Below are positions 1 through 7,743 of a stretch of 50,308 bases of DNA, one piece after another (positions within the stretch are counted from its first letter, which is position 1; the number at the start of each line of letters is the position of its first letter). The translations under genes were made by a program, and so were the position numbers. This DNA comes from Selenomonadales bacterium UBA7018 (lineage in GTDB: Bacteria; Bacillota; Negativicutes; Selenomonadales; Selenomonadaceae). The stretch lies in contig DJWY01000029.1 of NCBI GenBank assembly GCA_002448305.1, positions 33,624 to 83,931 on the forward strand, read 5' to 3'. The notes under the pieces are model-generated. The model was not told the DNA's origin and did no database searches. It saw only the letters and a program-made list of their open reading frames with translations.

Positions 1-117
1 TTCGTGCGAAGGAATTTCTTCAGCAGGTGGAGTTTCGACTTCGTGCGAAGGAATTTCTTCAGCGGGCGAAGTTTCAACTTCGTGCGAAGATTTTTCTTCA
101 GCGGGCGAAGTTGAAAC
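1..117. repeat. Three 39-bp tandem repeats inside flhF
   Basis: Units at 1-39, 40-78 and 79-117 each encode 13 residues around SHEVETSPAEEIP in the FlhF linker. The unit length is a multiple of three, so gain or loss of units changes linker length without a frameshift. More units may lie beyond the window edge. Confidence 0.85.
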
Positions 118-546
118 TTCTGGAATATTTTCCTGCGCGTCCTGCAAGAGGTCTTCAAAGTTTTTAGGAGATTCAGCTGATTTTTTTTGCTCGGAAACTT
201 TTTCGGCGAATTCGTCAAGTTGCATTGGGCGTGGGGGTTCATCTTTAGCTTCTGCTGAAAAATTTTCGGCAGTGCGTTCAGCCCATGCGACGCCCTGCGC
301 GGTGCCGTCGGTTTTATAACGATTCAAAACGGTTGGGTGCTTAAGGCGTATAGGTTCAGATTTTTTAGGCATGGAATTTTCTTCGACAGCCGCAGTTATC
401 TCGACAACTTCGCGGCTCCCGATTCCCAAAATGCCGCCTTCTTTATATTTTTTGCTGTGCAATATAACGGCGTCTTCGCCAAGCTCGGCTTTCATAGCCT
501 CCATTGCGTCTTTCATATTGCCAGCTTTAAAAACTTTTATCTGCAA
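1..546 (-). CDS. flhF: Flagellar biosynthesis GTPase FlhF, N-terminal part (runs off the window)
   Basis: Read leftward from a TTG at 546-544; 182 codons are open to the window edge. The start of the protein (LQIKVFKAGNMKDAMEAMK, then ELGEDAVILHSK) matches the N-terminal B domain of FlhF, the SRP-type GTPase that places and helps build flagella at the inner face of the membrane. A TGA lies three codons upstream of the TTG in frame, and a GGCGGTGA Shine-Dalgarno-like stretch precedes it, so TTG is the likely start. After about residue 65 the sequence becomes an acidic, Pro/Ser/Glu-rich linker that ends in 13-residue repeats at the window edge. The GTPase domain is outside the window. It is divergent from mnmG. 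The family call is based on the N-terminus only. Confidence 0.8.
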   Translation of the reverse strand, partial: MQIKVFKAGNMKDAMEAMKAELGEDAVILHSKKYKEGGILGIGSREVVEITAAVEENSMPKKSEPIRLKHPTVLNRYKTDGTAQGVAWAERTAENFSAEAKDEPPRPMQLDEFAEKVSEQKKSAESPKNFEDLLQDAQENIPEVSTSPAEEKSSHEVETSPAEEIPSHEVETPPAEEIPSHE

Positions 547-585
547 ACAAAATCACCGCCAATTTCTAAATTTTTCTGTCAAGGG

Positions 586-645
586 ATTATATCAGAAAAT
601 AATTTCTTAGCAAAGCTTGACGGTTTTTTTTAGGCGGTTTAAACT
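586..645. promoter_or_regulatory. Back-to-back promoters of flhF and mnmG
   Basis: Plus strand (mnmG): TTGACG at 617-622, 17-bp spacer, TAAACT at 640-645. Minus strand (flhF): TTGCTA (608-613), 16-bp spacer, TATAAT (586-591). The two -35 boxes lie only 3 bp apart, so polymerases at the two promoters probably interfere. The call rests on sigma-70 consensus similarity alone. Confidence 0.6.
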
Positions 646-673
646 CAAAAAAATTTTTGCGAGGAGGAATTTA

Positions 674-2539
674 ATGTTTATCGCGGACAAATACGACGTG
701 ATAGTAATTGGCGCGGGGCACGCTGGGATTGAGGCGGCATTAGCTTCTGCGCGGCTTGGTTGCAAAACTTTGCTGACGACTTTATCTCTGGAAAATTTAG
801 CAATGATGCCTTGCAATCCGTCGATAGGCGGTCCTGCTAAAGGGCATTTAGTGCGGGAAATTGACGCGCTGGGCGGGCAAATGGGAATTGCCGCCGACCA
901 AACTTGTATTCAATTTCGGACGCTGAACACGGGCAAGGGCTTTGCAGTTCAAGCTCTGCGCGCACAAGCCGATAAGAAAATTTATCAAGCGGTTATGAAA
1001 AATTTTTGCGAGAACATCGACGGCTTGGATTTAAAGCAGTTGCTGATTGAAAATATTCTGGTCGAGGATAATAAAATTGTTGGCGTCGAGGCAGAGACCG
1101 GCGAAACTTTTCTGGCAAGCGCAGTAATTTTGGCGAGTGGAACTTATCTTAGCGGGCGAGTAATTATCGGCGAGAGTATTTTTGACGGCGGCCCCAATGG
1201 ACAACGCGCCGCGATGAAACTTTCTGACGCGCTTAAAAATTTGGGCGTTAAGCTTATGCGCTTTAAGACGGGGACACCTGCGCGGGTCGACGCTAGAACT
1301 TTGGACTTTGACAAAATGGAGCTTCAACAGGGCGACAATCCGCCGCAAAATTTTTCGTTCATGACTAAGACTCCTGTTAAAAATCTTGTCAACTGCTATC
1401 TGACTTACACCAACGAACGCACGCACGAAATTTTACGGAAAAATTTACACCGCGCACCAATGGCGAACGGCATTATCGAGGGTATCGGTCCGCGCTATTG
1501 TCCTTCAATTGAGTCGAAAATAATTCGCTTCCCCGATAAGGAACGTCACCAACTTTTCCTTGAGCCGGAAGGTTTGAACACGCAAGAATATTACGTTCAA
1601 GGCATGTCGACTTCAATGCCAATGGACGTTCAGATTGAGTTCTTGCACACGATACCAGGCTTGGAGCGGGCAAAAATTATGCGGGCGGGCTACGCGATTG
1701 AATACGATTGCATTGACCCGTTGCAACTTAAATCGACGCTGGAATTTAAAAATATTGCGGGCTTTTTCTCAGCGGGGCAATCGAACGGCACGAGCGGTTA
1801 TGAGGAGGCGGCGGCGCAAGGATTAATCGCGGGGATAAATGCGGCGGCGTTCGTGAAAAATTTCGAGCCGCTGATTTTAAAACGTTCGGAAGCTTATATC
1901 GGCGTATTGATTGACGACCTTGTCACGAAGGGCACGAACGAGCCTTATCGCATGATGACTTCCCGCGCCGAATACAGACTGCTTTTGCGGCAGGATAATG
2001 CCGACTTGCGCTTGACGCCGCACGCTATAAAAATCGGGCTTGCTTCGCCTGAACGTCAAAAAATTTTCGAGACGAAACGCGCAGAAATTTTATCGGCGAC
2101 GCAACGTCTTAACGAAATTAAATTGACGCCGAGCAATGAAGTTAATCAAAAGCTTGCGAGCTTGGAAATTGGCGAAGTTCATAACGCAATGCCGCTTGCT
2201 GAACTTTTGCGCCGCCCCAACGTTACTTATGAAAAAATTCGCACGGCTTTTAACCTGCCAGAAATTTCAGCTTCAGCCGCCGCGCAGGTTGAAATAAGCA
2301 TTTTCTACGAAGGCTACATTAAAAAGCAGTCGGAGCTTGCAAAGAAACTCGACCGCCTAGAAAATAAAATTATTCCTGACGGCGTCGATTATAATGCCTT
2401 AAAAAATTTGCGCGTTGAAGCCCGCGAAAAGTTATCGGCAATTCGACCGCGTTCAATTGGGCAAGCCTCAAGGATTTCCGGCGTATCGCCCGCTGATATT
2501 TCTGTGTTATTGGTTTGGCTTGAAACAGTTCATGACTAA
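674..2539 (+). CDS. mnmG: tRNA uridine-5-carboxymethylaminomethyl modification enzyme MnmG (GidA)
   Basis: A 621-residue protein, the normal length for MnmG. With MnmE it installs the carboxymethylaminomethyl group on the wobble uridine of certain tRNAs, using FAD. The N-terminal dinucleotide-binding motif GAGHAGIEAA (GxGxxG at residues 13-18), the CNPSIGGPAKGHLVREIDAL stretch and the GTSGYEEAAAQG stretch are all present, and the C-terminal helical domain is intact. The ATG at 674 is preferred over an upstream in-frame ATG at 617 because GAGGAGG (661-667) precedes it and the extra 19 residues are not family-like. rsmG follows, the classic mnmG-rsmG pairing; mnmE is not next to it here. Confidence 0.97.
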   Translation: MFIADKYDVIVIGAGHAGIEAALASARLGCKTLLTTLSLENLAMMPCNPSIGGPAKGHLVREIDALGGQMGIAADQTCIQFRTLNTGKGFAVQALRAQADKKIYQAVMKNFCENIDGLDLKQLLIENILVEDNKIVGVEAETGETFLASAVILASGTYLSGRVIIGESIFDGGPNGQRAAMKLSDALKNLGVKLMRFKTGTPARVDARTLDFDKMELQQGDNPPQNFSFMTKTPVKNLVNCYLTYTNERTHEILRKNLHRAPMANGIIEGIGPRYCPSIESKIIRFPDKERHQLFLEPEGLNTQEYYVQGMSTSMPMDVQIEFLHTIPGLERAKIMRAGYAIEYDCIDPLQLKSTLEFKNIAGFFSAGQSNGTSGYEEAAAQGLIAGINAAAFVKNFEPLILKRSEAYIGVLIDDLVTKGTNEPYRMMTSRAEYRLLLRQDNADLRLTPHAIKIGLASPERQKIFETKRAEILSATQRLNEIKLTPSNEVNQKLASLEIGEVHNAMPLAELLRRPNVTYEKIRTAFNLPEISASAAAQVEISIFYEGYIKKQSELAKKLDRLENKIIPDGVDYNALKNLRVEAREKLSAIRPRSIGQASRISGVSPADISVLLVWLETVHD

Positions 2540-2551
2540 AAAATTTTTCTT

Positions 2552-2616
2552 AACTAGCGAAGCGTACGAATGCGGCGACAATGTCCGAACAATAAAACGT
2601 TCAATCGCATCAACTG
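2552..2616. repeat. Intergenic repeat, copy 1
   Basis: The interval after mnmG starts AACTAGCGAAGCG, continues TACGAATGCGGCGA and ends TCAATCGCATCAACTG. The same blocks in the same order and spacing follow rsmG at 3389-3463. No protein function is apparent. Confidence 0.6.
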
Positions 2617-2638
2617 GATGCAACGTCACGTTGCTGGC

Positions 2639-2667
2639 TTGAAACTATTCCGAAGTTAAGCTAAAAT
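2639..2667 (+). promoter_or_regulatory. Sigma-70-type promoter of rsmG
   Basis: TTGAAA at 2639-2644, a 17-bp spacer, and TAAAAT at 2662-2667. Transcription would begin near 2674, leaving a leader of about a dozen bases before the preferred rsmG start at 2687. Confidence 0.6.
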
Positions 2668-2686
2668 ATTTTCGGAGATGATGAAA

Positions 2687-3394
2687 ATGTTTCGTAGCGC
2701 ATTGGAAAATTTCGGACTAGACGCCGCGCAGATTGAGCGTTGTGAAAAATTTTATCGGCTGGTCGTCGAACAAAATCGCGTAATGAATTTGACGACGATA
2801 ACCGAGCCACAAGAATTCGCAATCAAGCACATAATCGATTCGCTAAGCGCATGGGACGATAAAATTTTACAAGGCGTCGAAACGCTAGCCGACATTGGAA
2901 CGGGCGCAGGTTTTCCGGCAATCCCGCTGAAAATTTTCAAGCCGCATTTAAAGCTCTGTCTGATTGATTCACTGGCAAAGCGCATGGATTTTTTAAAAAA
3001 AGTCGTCGCGGAATTACAGCTTAACGGCGTAGAAATTTTTCACGGACGCGCAGAAGAATTAGCAAGGCAAAAAATTTTCCGCGAGAAATTCGACGTTGTG
3101 ACTTCGCGAGCAGTTGCACGTTTGAATATTTTAGCAGAATATTGTTTACCGTTCGTAAAAGTCGGCGGGAAATTCGTTGCGCTTAAGGGGAAAAATTTCC
3201 GCGAGGAACTTGACGAGGCACGAGCGGCAATTAAAATTCTAGGCGGTGGAGAAATTTTGATTCGGGAAATAAAATTACCCGCGCTTGACGAAAGCCGAGC
3301 CGTAATTTACATTGATAAAAAAATTTCGACGCCCGAAAAATATCCGAGAAGAACAGGTTTACCGAGTAAGAATCCAATCATTAAACGAAACTAG
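2687..3394 (+). CDS. rsmG: 16S rRNA (guanine-527-N7)-methyltransferase RsmG (GidB)
   Basis: A SAM-dependent Rossmann methyltransferase that methylates G527 of 16S rRNA. The SAM-binding loop LADIGTGAGFPAIPL, the downstream LCLIDSLAKRMDFL (acidic ribose-binding strand) and FDVVTSRAVARL are typical of the family, and the length of about 235 residues fits. Three in-frame ATGs occur at 2678, 2681 and 2687. The only Shine-Dalgarno, GGAG at 2674-2677, touches the first, so 2687 with a 9-base spacing is preferred. The stop codon lies inside the intergenic repeat that follows. Confidence 0.95.
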   Translation: MFRSALENFGLDAAQIERCEKFYRLVVEQNRVMNLTTITEPQEFAIKHIIDSLSAWDDKILQGVETLADIGTGAGFPAIPLKIFKPHLKLCLIDSLAKRMDFLKKVVAELQLNGVEIFHGRAEELARQKIFREKFDVVTSRAVARLNILAEYCLPFVKVGGKFVALKGKNFREELDEARAAIKILGGGEILIREIKLPALDESRAVIYIDKKISTPEKYPRRTGLPSKNPIIKRN

Positions 3395-3463
3395 CGAAGC
3401 GCAGCGGAGCGTACGAACGCGGCGATAACCTTCAAATTATCGGGCGGTCAATCGCGTCAACTG
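3389..3463. repeat. Intergenic repeat, copy 2
   Basis: This copy matches 2552-2616 but has 10 extra bases (CAGCGGAGCG) after the AACTAGCGAAGCG block. The rsmG stop codon TAG is part of this block. Confidence 0.6.
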
Positions 3464-3468
3464 TTTGT

Positions 3469-3485
3469 CCACTTTTTAAAAGTGG
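3469..3485. promoter_or_regulatory. Perfect 17-bp palindrome upstream of the Pro/Glu-repeat protein
   Basis: CCACTTTTTAAAAGTGG has 8-base arms around one central base. It lies 50 bases before the GTG start of the next gene. The very short centre and the absence of a T-tract favour a protein-binding site over a terminator. The regulator is unknown. Confidence 0.4.
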
Positions 3486-3534
3486 CCGCATCGCGAAAGT
3501 CTGATTAGGAAAGTATCATTGGGGGTAAAATAAC

Positions 3535-4644
3535 GTGAGAAAAAAATTAATAGCGGGCGCGGCGGTTCTTGCGTTGCTAATGAATTCACCGCAAGTCAGC
3601 GCGGAAGATGAAATCGTAATATTCGGCGGGGAATTCGAGGAAGAATCAAATAAACCCGCGCCCAAAAAAGTAGAAAAGCCCGTACCAGTCGAAAAGCCGC
3701 AAGAGCCTAAACAGCCGCCGATTGAACAGCCCGCGCAGATTGAACCAAAGGAAATCGAACAGCCCGCTCAAATTGAACAGCAAGAAATCGAACAGCCCGT
3801 TCAAATTGAGCCGCAGGAAATCGAACAACCCGCTCAAATTGAGCCGCAGGAAATCGAACAGCCCGCTCAAATTGAGCCGCAGGAAATCGAACAGCCCGCG
3901 CCGATTGAACCAAAGGAAATCAAACAGCCCGTTCAAATTGAGCCGCAGGAAATCGAACAGCAGGAAGTTGACAAACCTTTCGCGCCGCCGACTGCAATAC
4001 AAAACGATTGGCAAGAGCGCGTTGAAGAACCCGTCGCAGTATCGCCGAGCGTCCAAACAACTGACCGAAAATATTTACCGCGACAAACTCAGCCGCAACA
4101 AAATTTGAAAACACTTAAGCAACGCTTTATAAAATTGGCGGTTGACGATACCTACACTTATTATTTAGATAAAAATTCGGTCGAGTGGAAGCGATTGCCG
4201 TATTCTACAAGCGAGTACATGGCGGACGTGTGGATTCGCATGATTGAGCACGACCCAAAGCCCCTTGATAATGATATGGCGGCTTATGGTGCGGAAAATT
4301 TCCGTGCGCAAATTGCTTTAGCGCGTGAGCAAGGTTATCAATATTCGCCTGAAGACACAAAAGTTTTGAGCCAGCAAGCTTATATTTTGGAGCATTACTA
4401 TTTGCGACCCAAGACAAAGCAAGTACAATTTTTATGCGAATTGGAAGTTTTCGGGCGTCCGCAGAATACGATTAACGAGCGCGAATACGATTACAGGAAC
4501 TGGGAAAATTTAGTGCCAGGTAGTGTTGAATCAACGATTTATGAGGCGACGATTAAAATTTTAGGCAAGTCGAAGGCGAGCGAACGCGGGCATATGACTT
4601 TTATTGACATGCTTGACGAGTACGCAAGAATTGCTTTGAATTGA
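3535..4644 (+). CDS. Exported protein with Pro/Glu-rich 11-residue repeats
   Basis: The 369-residue product starts at a GTG preceded by GGGGGT. Residues 1-24 form a Sec-type signal peptide (basic MRKK, hydrophobic core, cleavage near VSA/EDE). A low-complexity region follows with seven copies of an 11-residue unit around IEQPAQIEPQE. The remaining C-terminal ~190 residues look folded, with a YTYYLDKNSVEWKRL segment and many aromatic residues, but I do not recognise a named family. An extended Pro/Glu stalk plus a C-terminal domain would suit a periplasm-spanning or surface protein. It is probably cotranscribed with the CNNM gene 13 bases downstream. Confidence 0.75.
   Translation: MRKKLIAGAAVLALLMNSPQVSAEDEIVIFGGEFEEESNKPAPKKVEKPVPVEKPQEPKQPPIEQPAQIEPKEIEQPAQIEQQEIEQPVQIEPQEIEQPAQIEPQEIEQPAQIEPQEIEQPAPIEPKEIKQPVQIEPQEIEQQEVDKPFAPPTAIQNDWQERVEEPVAVSPSVQTTDRKYLPRQTQPQQNLKTLKQRFIKLAVDDTYTYYLDKNSVEWKRLPYSTSEYMADVWIRMIEHDPKPLDNDMAAYGAENFRAQIALAREQGYQYSPEDTKVLSQQAYILEHYYLRPKTKQVQFLCELEVFGRPQNTINEREYDYRNWENLVPGSVESTIYEATIKILGKSKASERGHMTFIDMLDEYARIALN
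3721..3951. repeat. Seven 33-bp tandem repeats inside the exported protein gene
   Basis: Seven consecutive 33-bp units encode IEQPxQIExxE variants. Copies 4 and 5 are the same at protein level, which suggests recent unit duplication. The length is a multiple of three, so copy-number change would keep the frame. Confidence 0.9.
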
Positions 4645-4657
4645 TGAGGTGTGAAGT

Positions 4658-5923
4658 TTGGAAACAGGTTTAATCCCGCCTGCGCTGATAATTTTATTGG
4701 CAGTGGTGAGCGGCTATTTTTCGCTTATGGAAACGGCGTTGATAGAGTGTCATCGCGGGCGGCTGGAAAAATTATCCGAAGACGGCGACAAGAACGCAAT
4801 GGCAGTTTTATCAATGCTAGAATCACCCGCGCCGCTGTCTGTCGCGCAAATTGGAATAACTTTTTCGGGAATATTGGCGGGCGTCTGCGCAATCCTTACA
4901 AGCCCGACGATAGCCGGACTGATAAATTTATCGATAGTTCCGGCTTTGATAATCGCAATCGGAATCACGACATTTATTTTTCTACTGTTCGGAGAATTTT
5001 TACCAAAACAAATAGCTAAGCACAATCCCGAAAAATTTTTGCTGAACAATCACAAATTATTTCGGCTGATAGTCGCGCTGATGAATCCGTTTGTAGCTTT
5101 GCTGTCGGCGATAGCGGGCGGTATAGGATTTATTTTCGGCATGAGCTCTTCCAAAAATGATGCCGTCACTGAGGACGAAGTTTTAGATTTAATCGAGCAG
5201 GGCACCGAAGACGGCACGATTGAGAAATCTGAACAGGAAATGGTTGACAGAATTTTTGACATAGGCGACGAAACAGCTTATTCGCTTATGACGCCGCGAG
5301 TTATGATAATTTGGCTTGACCTTGCCGACGACTTGGAAAAGAATTTAAAAATCGTGCAGGAAAGCCCGCATACAATTTTCCCCGTTGGCTATGGGAGTTT
5401 GGACGATTGTCGCGGGCTGATTTACGCCAAAGATTTACTAGACGCCGTGTTGACTGACGGGCGCGAAATTGATTTAGAAAAACTCGTTAAGAAGGCGAGC
5501 TTTATCCCGCGAACAATGGAGGCGTTACGGATTGTCGAAAAATTTCGGGCGAGCGGCATAACTGAAGCAATGGTTAATGACGAATACGGCGGCGTTATCG
5601 GATTTATTACGCTTGATGATATTTTGCGCGAGATTGTCGACACTTCTGGCGACGAAGAGACCGAACAGCAATTCAAACGCAATAAGGATAATTCGTGGAC
5701 GGTCGACGGACTTTGCGACATTGACGAATTTAAGGAGCGTTTCGACATTGAAACTTTGCCCGACGAAGAACGCGACCATTTTCAGACGATGGGCGGCTTT
5801 CTGACTGCGTGTTTTGGCTACATTCCTAAAGTCGGCGAGGTTTACGAGTGGAATGGTTTTCGCTTTAAAGTCAAGGAAATGGACGGCGTGCGAATAGGGA
5901 AAATTTTAATCCGGAAGCTATGA
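4658..5923 (+). CDS. CNNM/CBS-domain transporter-like protein (HlyC/CorC, YtfL/TlyC group)
   Basis: A 421-residue inner-membrane protein. Residues 1-165 hold the CNNM transmembrane domain, including LMETALIECHRGRLEKL and GEFLPKQIAKHNPEKF, followed by two CBS domains (about 200-330, with TPRVMIIWLDL and GGVIGFITLDDILREIVD) and the small CorC/HlyC C-terminal domain (WTVDGLCDIDEF to the end). Relatives are linked to magnesium or other divalent-cation efflux; the old name hemolysin is misleading. The start is the TTG at 4658, with GAGGTG seven bases upstream. Its stop overlaps the ATG of the next ORF (ATGA), so the two are translationally coupled. Confidence 0.9.
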   Translation: METGLIPPALIILLAVVSGYFSLMETALIECHRGRLEKLSEDGDKNAMAVLSMLESPAPLSVAQIGITFSGILAGVCAILTSPTIAGLINLSIVPALIIAIGITTFIFLLFGEFLPKQIAKHNPEKFLLNNHKLFRLIVALMNPFVALLSAIAGGIGFIFGMSSSKNDAVTEDEVLDLIEQGTEDGTIEKSEQEMVDRIFDIGDETAYSLMTPRVMIIWLDLADDLEKNLKIVQESPHTIFPVGYGSLDDCRGLIYAKDLLDAVLTDGREIDLEKLVKKASFIPRTMEALRIVEKFRASGITEAMVNDEYGGVIGFITLDDILREIVDTSGDEETEQQFKRNKDNSWTVDGLCDIDEFKERFDIETLPDEERDHFQTMGGFLTACFGYIPKVGEVYEWNGFRFKVKEMDGVRIGKILIRKL

Positions 5924-6171
5924 AAATAATTTACGACGAAAAAATTTGCGTGAGATGTTTGGCTTGCGTGAGCGAGTCGGAATTCGGCGGTGTGACATAT
6001 TCGCGCGGTCGAATTTTTTTTAACGAGACCTGCGCGGAAGATTGGGAGAATATCATTTCAATTTGCCCAGTCGGCGCGATAAAGTTAGGAGGTGGAATTT
6101 ATGAACGCAATGCCGCATATGGAAGAAATTTGCCGGCGAGTAGTGGCGGCTTATCGCAAGGCGTACGGTGA
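5920..6171 (+). CDS. Small ferredoxin-like protein, possibly with a run-on C-terminus
   Basis: The 83-residue product begins at an ATG overlapping the stop of the CNNM gene. It carries CVRCLAC near residues 11-17 and ICPVGAI around 48-54, the cysteine pattern of a divergent single-cluster 4Fe-4S ferredoxin. A protein of this type would end soon after CPVGAI. Here about 28 low-meaning residues follow and overlap the next gene by 71 bases, which suggests the original stop was lost when the downstream cassette arrived. It may carry electrons, but no redox partner is encoded nearby. Confidence 0.6.
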   Translation: MKIIYDEKICVRCLACVSESEFGGVTYSRGRIFFNETCAEDWENIISICPVGAIKLGGGIYERNAAYGRNLPASSGGLSQGVR

Positions 6172-6439
6172 CGACATAGAAGCGATTTACCTTTATGGCT
6201 CTTATGCCAGAGGCGACTACGACGAGGATTCGGATATTGACTTCGCCGCGATTGTTAAAGGTGAACGGCTTGACGTGCAGAAAAAACGCTGGCAAGTTCG
6301 GAGCTATACAAATAAAATGGATTTGGAACTTGACATTATAACTTCGCCGAAAGCTATTCCGGCGGGAGAGTTTGAAAAGTATAAAAATGAACTCCCTTAC
6401 TATAAAAATATTTTAAAGGATGGGATTCGTCTTGCGTGA
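6101..6439 (+). CDS. MNT-type nucleotidyltransferase domain protein (antitoxin-like)
   Basis: The 112-residue protein has the minimal nucleotidyltransferase signature GSYARGDYDEDSDIDF around residues 33-48 (GSxxxGxxxxxSDID, metal-binding Asp pair) and a later third acidic strand (DLELDII). Such proteins pair with HEPN proteins as toxin-antitoxin modules; in the best-studied systems the MNT partner AMPylates the HEPN toxin. The ATG at 6101 follows AGGAGGTGG at 6087-6095, a very strong site; the upstream in-frame GTG at 6092 lies inside it. The next ORF overlaps its 3' end by 20 bases. Confidence 0.85.
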   Translation: MNAMPHMEEICRRVVAAYRKAYGDDIEAIYLYGSYARGDYDEDSDIDFAAIVKGERLDVQKKRWQVRSYTNKMDLELDIITSPKAIPAGEFEKYKNELPYYKNILKDGIRLA

Positions 6440-6782
6440 TTTTTCCATAAGCAATTCGTACTATGCGATATTTAATAGTGCGCGAGCCTTGCTTGCTGAG
6501 AGATATGTTGATTTTAAAAAACACTCTGACGTTATAAGCTATTTTCGTCGCGAATATGTCAAAACAGGCATTTTTGATTCTAAGTTGTCAGACTATATCG
6601 GCGATGCTTTTGATTCCAGAAATGATTGTGATTATGAAGATTTTTTTATTGCGTCGCGTAAAGATGCTGAAATTCAATATCAACACGCAGTCGAGTTTTA
6701 CGAAGCTGTTAAAAATTATTTGGAGGACGAAAATGTTTGCAAAGATAAGGGCGATAGCGAGTTACCTGCCGCCGACGATTGA
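6420..6782 (+). pseudogene. HEPN-domain protein lacking its N-terminal helix (probably inactive)
   Basis: The core SNSYYAIFNSARALLAE, KKHSDVISYFRREYVKTG and CDYEDFF segments match the HEPN family found beside MNT proteins. Full-length relatives have about 25-35 further residues (the first helix) before the SYYAIF motif. Here only MGFVLRDFSI precedes it, and the reading frame runs directly back into the MNT gene. The 3' end also runs about 50 bases into the ketoacyl synthase gene. The ATG at 6420 touches an AAAGGA, so a TTG at 6432 is an alternative start. Deletion of the first helix and fusion of the ends are the simplest reading. It could still be a shortened functional protein. Confidence 0.6.
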
Positions 6783-7743
6783 AAGTAATTCGGAGATTGT
6801 CGACGGACGATTTATAAAAAAAATCGGCGTGAAAAGCCGCCACATTGTAACGAATGAATCGGCAGGCGATTTGGCTTTGAATGCCGCCGAAAAACTTTTT
6901 GCCGAATACGATATTGACCGTCACGAGACGGATTTTATTTTGCTGTGCACTCAACATCCTGATTATCAAATGCCACACACCGCCGCGCAGATTCAAAGCA
7001 GATTAGGCTTAAAAAAATCTGTCGGGAGCATGGATATTGCGCTTGGTTGTTCGGGCTATGTTTACGGGCTTGCGGTCGCGAAAAGTTTCATTGAGACGGG
7101 GCTTGCTAAGAAAATTTTATTCCTAACGTCGAGTGTTTACACGAAATATATAAACGTCAATGACACGTCGACGCGACCGCTTTTCGGCGACGGAGCGACG
7201 GCGACTTGGCTTGAAGGTAGCGACAAAGAGAGTTTAAAAGCGTTCGTGTTCGGCTCGGACGGTTCGCGCTATGACAAGTTGATTATACCTGTTGGCGGCA
7301 GTAAATTTCCCCCACGCGATAATCCCGAAGTCTTTTCGACTGACGACAATAAAAATTACCGCTCGAATTATGAAGTCTTTATGGACGGTATGGCGATAAC
7401 TTATTTCACGCTTAGGGAAATTCCAAAGCTCGTCGACGACGTGTTGACTGCCGCAAATTTGACGCGCACTGATTTGGATTATTGCATATTTCACCAAGCG
7501 AATAAATTCATGATGACTTATCTACGCGATAAAGCGGGACTTAATGAAGTACCTTTTCATAACGACATAACGGACACGGGCAATATCGTTTCGGGTAGCG
7601 TGCCGCTTGCGATTGAACAAGTTGTTAAAAGTCATGGCGCGAAGGATTTAAAAAATGTTATGCTTGCGGGCTTTGGCGTTGGTTTAAGTTGGGCGGGTTG
7701 TATCGCTGATTTATCTGGCATAAAGGAGCAGATTAATGGCTAA
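6733..7743 (+). CDS. FabH-like 3-oxoacyl-ACP synthase III (KAS III)
   Basis: The 336-residue thiolase-fold enzyme has the full KAS III triad: Cys106 in ALGCSGYVYGL, His254 in FHQAN and Asn284 in GNIVSGS. It should condense an acyl-CoA or acyl-thioester with malonyl-ACP or a related acceptor. The ATG at 6733 follows GGAGG at 6722-6726; the longer in-frame ORF upstream overlaps the HEPN gene and is not family-like. Its last 8 bases overlap the giant glycosyltransferase gene, indicating one operon. That setting, away from other fab genes, suggests a dedicated role in making an acyl group for a surface glycan or glycolipid, as with KAS III paralogues in O-antigen loci. The housekeeping FabH role cannot be excluded. 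Confidence 0.88.
   Translation: MFAKIRAIASYLPPTIESNSEIVDGRFIKKIGVKSRHIVTNESAGDLALNAAEKLFAEYDIDRHETDFILLCTQHPDYQMPHTAAQIQSRLGLKKSVGSMDIALGCSGYVYGLAVAKSFIETGLAKKILFLTSSVYTKYINVNDTSTRPLFGDGATATWLEGSDKESLKAFVFGSDGSRYDKLIIPVGGSKFPPRDNPEVFSTDDNKNYRSNYEVFMDGMAITYFTLREIPKLVDDVLTAANLTRTDLDYCIFHQANKFMMTYLRDKAGLNEVPFHNDITDTGNIVSGSVPLAIEQVVKSHGAKDLKNVMLAGFGVGLSWAGCIADLSGIKEQING

Noticed and set aside
2415..2642. 75-residue frame overlapping the end of mnmG.
   Set aside because: It is a frame-shadow of mnmG followed by the intergenic repeat; no ribosome site or homologous feature.
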